Source of the DNA: JANQTF01 sp041741415
GTDB taxonomy: Bacteria; Bacteroidota; Bacteroidia; J057
NCBI GenBank assembly: GCA_041741415.1
Contig: JBGSKC010000043.1
Location: forward strand, 1 to 64,000
Reading direction: 5' to 3'
DNA: 64,000 nt
Both the position numbers and the translations under genes were made by a program. Shown piece by piece: positions 19,038 through 25,809 of this stretch (position 1 is the first letter of the stretch; every line of letters begins with the position of its first letter). The notes beneath the pieces are model-generated. The model was not told where the DNA came from. It saw only the letters and a program-made list of their open reading frames with translations, and made no database searches.

Positions 19038-19472
19038 GAATCCCTTTTTTCAAATATACGAAATCTCCGCATCCGCGCCGCACGGGAATTCCCGTCGCTG
19101 GCTGTACGGTAAGGCCCGCATTCTCATACCGTTTCTGCCGATGGGCATAGCATGGTTTGCGCGAACAAAACAGCAGTTATCGGACAACTCCAAGTTGTCC
19201 GATAACTGATACGTACACGCCCCCCTCAATGCCCGCTTTTGAGGGGGAAGGTTTGGGGCATCGTGCCGTCCATGCCGAGCCATGCTTAACCCGGCCAGCC
19301 TCATGCCCGGCAGCTGCGGAAGTAGCGCTTTTTCATATGATGGGTACATGATGCGGGGCCGCAGTTGCTGCCGCTGGGGGCTTCGCTCCTAGGCCTCCCG
19401 CACGGCCTCGGCTTTTTCTCTTTTTTTTCTGGCTGGCTGTCTTTAGCTCTCAAGCAAGCTGGATGAACTGCC
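19038..19472. other. Intergenic region between antitoxin and caspase-FGE gene
   Basis: No gene is supported in these 435 bp. It holds a 12-bp palindrome CGGGAATTCCCG (19083-19094), palindromic repeat copy 2 (19174-19208), and, directly 3' of the caspase-FGE stop on the minus strand, a purine-rich tract followed by a GC-rich segment with a short inverted repeat (AGGCC/GGCCT at 19391-19408). Confidence 0.5.
19174..19208. repeat. 35-bp palindromic repeat, copy 2
   Basis: Identical over all 35 bases to the copy at 18388-18422: arms 19174-19189 and 19193-19208 with loop CCA. It lies 137 bp upstream of the antitoxin start, so the toxin-antitoxin module is enclosed between the two copies, 786 bp apart. 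Confidence 0.9.
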
Positions 19473-21248
19473 TCAGAGACTGCGGGCGACGCGGAAGCCA
19501 AGGGTGTTACTTCGATAGTTTGGATCATAAGCATTACGATCACTCGCCCGGCAATCAGCTGGTGAGGAGCTCCAGCTACCTCCGCGATAAACACGCTTAG
19601 TACCTGTTTTAGGACCCTCTGGATTTTCTGGTGGACTAAAAGGACGATAGTCGATGTATTCCTGTTTGTCATACCAGTCACCACACCACTCCCATACGTT
19701 CCCGCTCATGTTGTAGAGACCAAGCCTATTCTTCGAGAGACTTCCTACCGGAACAGTCTTGCCTTCATATTTCCCCACCACTGAATACGACTCTTGGTAA
19801 CTTTGCCTCGCGTCAAAATTCATCTGCGAAGGATCTGCAATATCTTGTCCATTCCCAAAGCGGACCTTTCTGCCTCTTTCCCGCGCCGCAAACTCCCACT
19901 CTGCCTCTGTCGGTAAGCGCCAGGGCTGGCCAGTTTGCTCTTTCAACCACTCGCAATATTCCTGTGCGTCCTTCCAGCTTACGTTGATCACAGGGCGGTC
20001 AGCACGGCCCCAGCCCATATCACTTGGCTTTGCCTTGCGCCGTGACTCACAGTATGTGTCGTACTGGTCAAAGGTCACCGCATACTTTCCAATATAGAAA
20101 TCATTTAATTTGACCTCATGGACAGGCTTTTCATCGTCGTTCACATGATCCCCCATTACATCTCCCATCTCAAACTTCCCACCTTTGATGAGGATCATGT
20201 CATGATATGGAATGCCTGATCTTTGGGCATATTTTTCTGCTGAGAAGGACGACAGAAAAATTTCCGGCTTTTTTAGCCGTTTCGCCATCTCAAAAAGAAT
20301 GACCTCCTCCGAGGCGGCAATTGGTAGAGGCTCTTCTTTTTCTGTAAAGGTGTCTAATGCAGGCTGTACTGGTGGGAGAATTAACTCGTCTGAAGGGGGT
20401 TGTGGCTGTGTAGCTGATACTTTTTTGCGGAAAACCCATTCGCCATGCTGGTTATCGGGCAGGTTTAGCGGTGCAAAAATTGGCGTCTGAGGGATGCGGT
20501 TGTCGCGGAAGTATTTGTCAATATGATCTTCCAACTGGTTCAGCCGCAGTTCTATTCCCTGGTAGTTTTCTAAAAAGCCGATGATACTCCGGGCAAAAGG
20601 ACTGTGAGCGCCTTTGGGACCATCATCCACTTTTTCATCTTCGAGACCGGAGGCCATTACATAACGGGAGCGTTTGCTTTCTTTGCGGTCCCCACGGGTT
20701 TCATTTTGCAGTATCAGCGAACCAGCAAAGCAACTGTCCGTCAGTACCAGCGTGTGGTGGGTGCGAATGGCCTTGAGGTATTCGATCAGGCTTGCGTTGG
20801 ATAAGTATGTGCCGATCTTGTGTTTTTGTGCGTCCGAAGGAAGCCAGTAGCCAGTTTCCACATCGTCGTCCCATTCGCCATGCCCTGCAAAATAAATCAG
20901 CAGATTGTCTTTGTATGCCTGCCCCGGTTTTTTAAAGTATGCAGCAAGACGCTTGAAGGTATCGCTCAAGCCGACAAGGGTAGCATCGCTATTGTACAAA
21001 GGAGGAAATTCGTCAACTACCTCAAAGTCATATAGTTCTGTAAGGATCTGTTTAACTTTTTTCGCATCATTGACGGCGTTATTCAGTGGGCGAAAATGTT
21101 CATACTCATCCACCCCAATCACAAGCAAGTGATTGCGGCGCGGTTGCCCGGCAGAGTCGAACGCACGGTCAAAATGGAGGGAACCTCGTTGTTCAGCTTC
21201 CTGGGACATGGGAGAAGGCAGCACTGCTTTTGCGGCCATAAATTGCAT
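19473..21248 (-). CDS. Caspase-like peptidase (C14) fused to an FGE-sulfatase/C-type-lectin domain; possible DGR target
   Basis: A 591-residue fusion without signal peptide. Residues ~38-265 form a caspase-like domain with the catalytic dyad His123 (FAGHGEW) and Cys173 (TDSCFAGS). A proline-rich linker and short helix follow, then an FGE-sulfatase (SUMF1-like, C-type-lectin fold) domain from ~349 with IKGGKFEMG, LPTEAEWEFAAR, GNVWEWCGDW and RVYRGGSW...GFRVAR. The catalytic cysteines of true formylglycine-generating enzymes are not evident. The last 37 codons resemble variable regions of diversity-generating retroelement targets: RGGSW, CR, R...P..R and GFRVAR are framework, and codons between are mostly AAY-derived in form (AGC, TCC, GCT, GAT, AGT, TAT, AAC). 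No reverse transcriptase lies in the window. Probably a sensor-effector in conflict or programmed-death signalling. The start may instead be the Met at residue 14. Confidence 0.85.
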   Translation of the reverse strand: MQFMAAKAVLPSPMSQEAEQRGSLHFDRAFDSAGQPRRNHLLVIGVDEYEHFRPLNNAVNDAKKVKQILTELYDFEVVDEFPPLYNSDATLVGLSDTFKRLAAYFKKPGQAYKDNLLIYFAGHGEWDDDVETGYWLPSDAQKHKIGTYLSNASLIEYLKAIRTHHTLVLTDSCFAGSLILQNETRGDRKESKRSRYVMASGLEDEKVDDGPKGAHSPFARSIIGFLENYQGIELRLNQLEDHIDKYFRDNRIPQTPIFAPLNLPDNQHGEWVFRKKVSATQPQPPSDELILPPVQPALDTFTEKEEPLPIAASEEVILFEMAKRLKKPEIFLSSFSAEKYAQRSGIPYHDMILIKGGKFEMGDVMGDHVNDDEKPVHEVKLNDFYIGKYAVTFDQYDTYCESRRKAKPSDMGWGRADRPVINVSWKDAQEYCEWLKEQTGQPWRLPTEAEWEFAARERGRKVRFGNGQDIADPSQMNFDARQSYQESYSVVGKYEGKTVPVGSLSKNRLGLYNMSGNVWEWCGDWYDKQEYIDYRPFSPPENPEGPKTGTKRVYRGGSWSSSPADCRASDRNAYDPNYRSNTLGFRVARSL

Positions 21249-21302
21249 AGTTCATGGCTGAGAAGCAAATGGGGCGGCGGTTGGGGAGAGGAGTTCTTTA
21301 GC

Positions 21303-21917
21303 TCAGCCTAATTGCTTTACCGCGCTGCTGATGGTAGTTTTTACCTTTTGCCAGGTGACAGCTTTATTGAAGACTATCGGATTGGCGGATTGCTCAGCAT
21401 CTTCAAAGTAAGTCAGGCTTTTAACTACATGAAAAATTTCATATATCTTGAACTTTTGCTGAAATAAGGCCAGCATGGTTTCCAACGGGATGATATCAAG
21501 CAAATAATACAGGTCATAAAAGTCTTTTTTGCTTCCCCGCTGTGCAATAGCTTTTAATTTCATAGGCGCAATATCCTGGATTTCAAGCATACGCACTTCT
21601 TCAACCAGCAGAGTGGGAAACAGAATGGGATATCCCATTTTCACGAAATCGACTTTGATGCCTTCAATTTGGGTAATAAGCAAATTGGGTTCATCCCTCT
21701 CAATGCTGACATCGAACACGGGTGTGAGGCTGTTAAGCAAGCGCTCGCTTTCAAAAGGAAATGGTGTAAACAGATCCAGGTCAACAGACTTCCGATGTCC
21801 CAGCTGAAGGGCCAGGGCTGTACCACCAACCAAAAAAAACGACTCCAGCACGGGCAGGGCCATCAGCCTTTTCAGTAGTGCCAGTGTTCCGGGTTCGACT
21901 GTGCGAGTTTGTAGCAT
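21303..21917 (-). CDS. AbiEii/AbiGii-family nucleotidyltransferase toxin
   Basis: A 204-residue protein with the nucleotidyltransferase signature GGTALALQLGHRKSVDLDLF (31-50), where Gly-Gly and Asp46/Asp48 are the expected catalytic elements, and the later K-A-I-A-Q-R-G-S-K-K-D-F-Y-D-L motif (~121-137). Both mark the AbiEii (DUF1814) family of type IV toxin-antitoxin and abortive-infection systems. It overlaps the 3' end of the upstream DUF6922-like gene by 46 bp, which implies coupled translation. Its usual AbiEi partner is absent; here the small upstream protein takes that place. Activity as a toxin is inferred from family, not shown. Confidence 0.85.
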   Translation of the reverse strand: MLQTRTVEPGTLALLKRLMALPVLESFFLVGGTALALQLGHRKSVDLDLFTPFPFESERLLNSLTPVFDVSIERDEPNLLITQIEGIKVDFVKMGYPILFPTLLVEEVRMLEIQDIAPMKLKAIAQRGSKKDFYDLYYLLDIIPLETMLALFQQKFKIYEIFHVVKSLTYFEDAEQSANPIVFNKAVTWQKVKTTISSAVKQLG

Positions 21918-22162
21918 CGGAATTCCGTGATTGGGGCGTCAAACATCAGGCTGCAATAGGCAAGTGTTCGCCTGTCAAGGTAGCGGGCATTGAGCAGCGT
22001 TTCTTTCACTGTCTCCCGGCCATAGAATGCGATCATTGCCCGAAACTCCTCCAGCCGCCCTCTGGTGCTGATGCGCTCAATCACAGAGGCACGATGTGCC
22101 TGCAGGTCCACTTCTTCCACATTGACATCCCAAAACAGGGCAGGCCGTAGTTCCAGTTGCAT
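21872..22162 (-). CDS. DUF6922-like partner of the AbiEii toxin
   Basis: A 96-residue protein beginning MQLELRPALFWDVNVEEVD and ending with RTLAYCSLMFDAPITEFRCY, a pattern I recognise as the DUF6922 type found upstream of AbiEii-family toxins in Bacteroidota. The central segment (VIERISTRGRLEEFRAMIAFYGRETVKETLL) looks helical and may be a small DNA-binding or toxin-binding fold. The gene overlaps the toxin gene by 46 bp. An antitoxin or regulatory role follows from position; no mechanism is visible. Confidence 0.75.
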   Translation of the reverse strand: MQLELRPALFWDVNVEEVDLQAHRASVIERISTRGRLEEFRAMIAFYGRETVKETLLNARYLDRRTLAYCSLMFDAPITEFRCYKLAQSNPEHWHY

Positions 22163-22500
22163 CTGTGTAATTTTGAATTGAAGTTACAAGATCCACGGAA
22201 GTTACCAACTTGTCTTTCCGGGAATTCCCATCCTTCGCCGATGACTGCCGCAGGCGGGATGGGTTTACAAGAGGGCAGCTTTAGCAGGTATCTCCAACCT
22301 GCTCACTACAGCACCCACCAGCCATTTCCCCTCAACCCGCCTCCTCTTCCCAATCCGCGATGTTACGGGGGCAAGGCGATTGATTGGCCCCCAAAAAATT
22401 CCCCTCCCCCCGCAAGCCACTGTAAGAATCCCACCGGGCTGGCAACCTATTCAGCAGGGAATCCGGAACCCCGTCATCTTTCACCTACATTCTCTCTCTC
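22163..22500. other. Divergent intergenic region with an 11-bp bulged hairpin
   Basis: These 338 bp separate the DUF6922/AbiEii operon (minus) from a subtilase (plus) and hold no supported gene. An inverted repeat CCCATCC..CGCC (22227-22239) pairs with GGCG-GGATGGG (22253-22263) with a 2-nt bulge. It lies 65 bp upstream of the DUF6922 start and could be an operator of the toxin-antitoxin operon or a remnant terminator; no T-run follows on either side. Confidence 0.45.
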
Positions 22501-24369
22501 ATGAAACGACTACTCAGCCTTGGGTGCCTCACCCTGAGCCTGCTGCTGCACCCCGATGTGTTTGCGCAGCAAAAACAAGTTATTACCAGCGTCAACCAGT
22601 TGCCTGTCCGCACCATTCCCTGGGAGGGGAAAATGATCGACAAGCTCCAGGACCCCGTCTACCTCCAGGCCATGCGCGACACCCTGCGCCAGCGCATGGA
22701 GGCCGACCTCGCCGCCTTCGACATCCAGGACCGCAGCACCCTGAGCGCTTACTACCAGGGCCTGCTTATGATCGCCTTCACCGAAGGAAACTATGACGAA
22801 TCGAGTGCCCTCATTGACCAGATCGTGGCACTCACCGACAAAGAGGAAGACAAACTCCTCACCGGCAATTTCATCCTCTCCTACCTCGATGCGCTCGCAG
22901 AGGTACCGGATGCCGCCAGTGAGGCCTTCCCCGCGGCCTTCGGGCAAGCCTACACCCGCCGCCTCGGGGCCCTGCCCATCGAAGCTGTGAGAGAAGGCAT
23001 CGAAGCCATGCGTGGCAACCTCCAGCTCTCCAGCCGCGACCTCATCACCGCAGCCGTCGAAGGGCAAATCCAGCCCATGCTCGACAACATGGGGCCCGAA
23101 GTGCCCGAAAGCATCGGACTCACCGTCATTTCCATGCAATTCACCCTCGACTACCGCCTCCGCTTCCGCGACGAAATGCTCCGCACCTACGAGCAGGTGC
23201 TCAATGCCCAGCCCGCGGCAGCCAAAGTGGACATCTGGGCCGCCCGCAACACCACCCTGCCTGACAAAGGCCTCAAGCCCGTGGTCGTCGCCATCTGGGA
23301 CTCCGGCGTGGACATGGAAGTCTTTGACCCCGCGCAGCGCTGGACCAATACCCAGGACCCGATTGACGGCGTGGACAACGATGGCAACGGCTTTGTGGAT
23401 GATTTTTACGGCATTGCCTACGACAAAGAAGCCATTCGCGCCAACTCCGTGCTGCTCCAGGTCGAAGGGCAGGTGCGCGACCTTGTCAGGGTGCAAAAAC
23501 TCACCAAGGGAAGTATGGACCTCCAGGCTGCCATTGAGAGCGAGGAAGCCACGGCACTGCGTCAGGCCATTTCAGAGTTAGATGCAAATTCCTACTCTCA
23601 GTTCATGGAGGAAGTTGGCTTTTACGGGCTTTACTCTCACGGGACCCACGTGGCTGGCATCGCCGCTGAAGGGAATCCCGCAGCCAGGGTGCTCGCCGCC
23701 CGCCTGAGCTGGAGCCACAAAACCATGCCCGACGTCCCCACAATTGAACATGCTCAGCGCACAGCCCAGATGTACCGCGATGTGGTGGCTTATTTTCAGA
23801 AACAGGGCGTTCGGGTGGTGAACATGAGCTGGCGCTACAACGCCGCGGCCTACGAAGGTGCCCTCACCGCCAACAACGTGGGCGGCAGCCCCGAAGAGCG
23901 CAAGGCATTGGCAGAACAACTCTTTGAGATTGAGAAAACAGCCCTGCAGGAAGCCATTGCCTCAGCGCCGGAAATCCTGTTTGTGGCAGGTTCGGGGAAT
24001 GAAAACAACGATGCTGATTTTGCCGGCTACATCCCTGCTGGCTTTGATTTGCCGAACCTCATCACCATCGGGGCGGTGGACAGCGAAGGGAAAAAGACAA
24101 GCTTCACAACCGAAGGCAAAAGCGTGGACTTCTACGCCAATGGCTACGAGGTGGAGAGCTTCGTGCCGGGCGGCACACGGATGAATTTCTCGGGAACCTC
24201 CATGGCTTCGCCACAGGTGGCCAACCTGGCGGCCAAACTTCTGGCCCTGAAGCCCACCCTCAAGCCAGCCGAAGTGATCGACCTTATTCGCAAAGGGGCC
24301 ACTCCCTCCGAAGAAGATCCGGCCATTCTGCTCATTCACCCGGCGGCCAGCATTTCACTGGTCAGGTAG
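22501..24369 (+). CDS. Secreted subtilisin-like serine protease (S8)
   Basis: A 622-residue protein with a signal peptide (MKRLLSLGCLTLSLLLHPDVFAQ). The S8 triad is complete: Asp267 (AIWDSGVD), His380 (SHGTHVAG) and Ser567 (SGTSMASPQ). The Asp-His distance of 113 residues is unusually long because of an inserted helical stretch (RDLVRVQKLTKGSMDLQAAI...). The first ~250 residues are an alpha-helical region without recognised domain, perhaps a propeptide or chaperone. Unlike the subtilases at 31.7-40.7 kb it has no PKD domain and no T9SS sorting domain, so it should remain periplasmic or be a different kind of export substrate. Transcribed alone; ends before a terminator shared with the convergent TPR gene. 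Confidence 0.9.
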   Translation: MKRLLSLGCLTLSLLLHPDVFAQQKQVITSVNQLPVRTIPWEGKMIDKLQDPVYLQAMRDTLRQRMEADLAAFDIQDRSTLSAYYQGLLMIAFTEGNYDESSALIDQIVALTDKEEDKLLTGNFILSYLDALAEVPDAASEAFPAAFGQAYTRRLGALPIEAVREGIEAMRGNLQLSSRDLITAAVEGQIQPMLDNMGPEVPESIGLTVISMQFTLDYRLRFRDEMLRTYEQVLNAQPAAAKVDIWAARNTTLPDKGLKPVVVAIWDSGVDMEVFDPAQRWTNTQDPIDGVDNDGNGFVDDFYGIAYDKEAIRANSVLLQVEGQVRDLVRVQKLTKGSMDLQAAIESEEATALRQAISELDANSYSQFMEEVGFYGLYSHGTHVAGIAAEGNPAARVLAARLSWSHKTMPDVPTIEHAQRTAQMYRDVVAYFQKQGVRVVNMSWRYNAAAYEGALTANNVGGSPEERKALAEQLFEIEKTALQEAIASAPEILFVAGSGNENNDADFAGYIPAGFDLPNLITIGAVDSEGKKTSFTTEGKSVDFYANGYEVESFVPGGTRMNFSGTSMASPQVANLAAKLLALKPTLKPAEVIDLIRKGATPSEEDPAILLIHPAASISLVR

Positions 24370-24400
24370 GCAGAGCTGATTAGCCAACAACGACCAGCCC

Positions 24401-24455
24401 AAAAAAAAGCGCTTTCCTTCGCCAGCCTCAATAAAGGCTTTGTGAAGGAAAGCGC
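24401..24455 (-). terminator. Intrinsic terminator of the TPR protein gene
   Basis: A 12-bp stem, GCGCTTTCCTTC (24409-24420) with GAAGGAAAGCGC (24444-24455), plus an inner GCCT/AGGC pairing. On the minus strand it is followed at once by eight T residues (24408-24401 as A on plus), a strong terminator for the gene ending at 24478; it may also stop the plus-strand subtilase. Confidence 0.88.
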
Positions 24456-24477
24456 AATTGGTTTTGCAAGGAGGCAA

Positions 24478-25722
24478 TTAGTTGCCTGCGCGGCGCATTT
24501 CGCCCAATTTCTCAGCCCACTTCAGCATTTCTTCCGATTTGCCAATGATGGGGGTAATGTTAACGAGCTGAACAAGCCACTCAGACTCCTCAGGCTGGGC
24601 ATTGTGCAGCCACACGAGATAGGGATAAGCCTGGTTACACAGCTCTTTGATTTCGCCATTGAGGCGCTCAATGTCGTTGTCGCTGTTGGAGGCCATTTTT
24701 TGCTCGCTCAGCTCAGCAGCCTTGTTGATGCGGATGGCCGCCATACCGTAGTTGGCCTGCAGGCTTTGCGGGTCGAGGTCGTAGGCCTCCTGATACAGCG
24801 CCAGGGCTTCGTCGAGCTTGCCGGCACGCTCCTGCATGGAAGCAAAAGCGAGGCGAACAGCGTTGTTCTTGGGGTCGGCAGCAATCTGTGCCTGGAATTT
24901 CCCGACAGCCTGGTCGTAGAGGTTGGGGTGATTTTGGTAAATGCCAAGTTGCTGGAGGCGAATGTCGGCATCGTCGGGCAGCACCTTGCCACCGGCTTCC
25001 AGGGTAGCCAGGGCTTTGTCGGTTTCGCCGTCGGCTTCATACAACACCGCCAGCTGGCGCACTACGTAGCTGAGCTGGTTTTTATCCAGATCGGCCATCT
25101 GAGTAAAGGCAGTATCCTCCATCTGGGTGGCCAGTTGAGCCTGATCAACCTCCACATACTTTTTGTTGTAGGCCACGATGCTGGCTTCGAATACCTCCAC
25201 AGCCGTGGTTGTGTCGAGCTTGGCCAGGTGGGTGGAGGCCAGCATGCGGTTGGTGAGGAAGTGGTCTGGGCTAAGGTCTCTGGCAGCAGTGAAATAGGCA
25301 AGCGCCTCGTCGTCTGCGCCGTCGTTGAAGAGGGAAACGCCCTTGTTATAGAGTTGTCCCCAGATGTTGTTGGACATGCCTTCGATGAGGGCGCGGTTTT
25401 GGTACAGTTCTCCTTCAGGGTTGGCGGTGAGGTCGTCAAGTGCCTTTTTAGCTTTCAGAGCTGCATCCGGGTACTTGGCCATGAGTTCATCGCTGCCGAG
25501 GGCCATGTAGTAGGCTTTGGCTAGGTAATACTGGCCTTTGGCCATGTCCCTGGGTTTTTTAAACAGGTCTGGGTTGGAAAGACCTTCTTCCAGGGCAACG
25601 ATGGCATCATCGTAGCGGCCCTGGTCAAAATTGAGGGCACCGGTGGTGACTTTCTGCTTCTGTGCCGATACAGGCGCGAGGCCGATCACAGCCAGAAGCA
25701 ACAAGAAGCTTAGCTTTTTCAT
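24478..25722 (-). CDS. Secreted/periplasmic TPR repeat protein
   Basis: A 414-residue protein with an N-terminal signal peptide (MKKLSFLLLLAVIGLAPVSAQ) followed by helical repeats over the whole mature part, several in tetratricopeptide form (for example FDQGRYDDAIVALEEGL, RDLSPDHFLTNRMLAS, NAVRLAFASMQERAGKLDEAL). The start at 25722 was chosen because it directly precedes the signal peptide and a promoter box lies upstream; an ATG 60 bp upstream is less likely. TPR arrays bind other proteins; the partner is unknown. It ends in its own strong terminator and lies downstream of gyrA in the same direction but with its own promoter. Confidence 0.85.
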   Translation of the reverse strand: MKKLSFLLLLAVIGLAPVSAQKQKVTTGALNFDQGRYDDAIVALEEGLSNPDLFKKPRDMAKGQYYLAKAYYMALGSDELMAKYPDAALKAKKALDDLTANPEGELYQNRALIEGMSNNIWGQLYNKGVSLFNDGADDEALAYFTAARDLSPDHFLTNRMLASTHLAKLDTTTAVEVFEASIVAYNKKYVEVDQAQLATQMEDTAFTQMADLDKNQLSYVVRQLAVLYEADGETDKALATLEAGGKVLPDDADIRLQQLGIYQNHPNLYDQAVGKFQAQIAADPKNNAVRLAFASMQERAGKLDEALALYQEAYDLDPQSLQANYGMAAIRINKAAELSEQKMASNSDNDIERLNGEIKELCNQAYPYLVWLHNAQPEESEWLVQLVNITPIIGKSEEMLKWAEKLGEMRRAGN

Positions 25723-25768
25723 TGGTCTAACAGGTTTAGAGGCTGGGTTCAAGTAGAAGTTCTGAAAG

Positions 25769-25776
25769 TAAAGATA
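25769..25776 (-). promoter_or_regulatory. Candidate -7 promoter box for the TPR protein gene
   Basis: The minus strand reads TATCTTTA, one mismatch from TAnnTTTG, 46 bp upstream of the ATG at 25722, with a weak T-rich -33 region about 19 nt further up. It lies after the gyrA stop is approached and argues for independent transcription. Confidence 0.35.
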
Positions 25777-25809
25777 ATTCAAGGTTCGGACGGAAAGCGG
25801 GAATTTTTG

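Noticed and set aside
19473..20250. The FGE-sulfatase domain as a real formylglycine-generating enzyme
   Set aside because: No sulfatase gene is nearby and the active-site cysteine pair is not evident; fusion to a caspase fits a binding role better.
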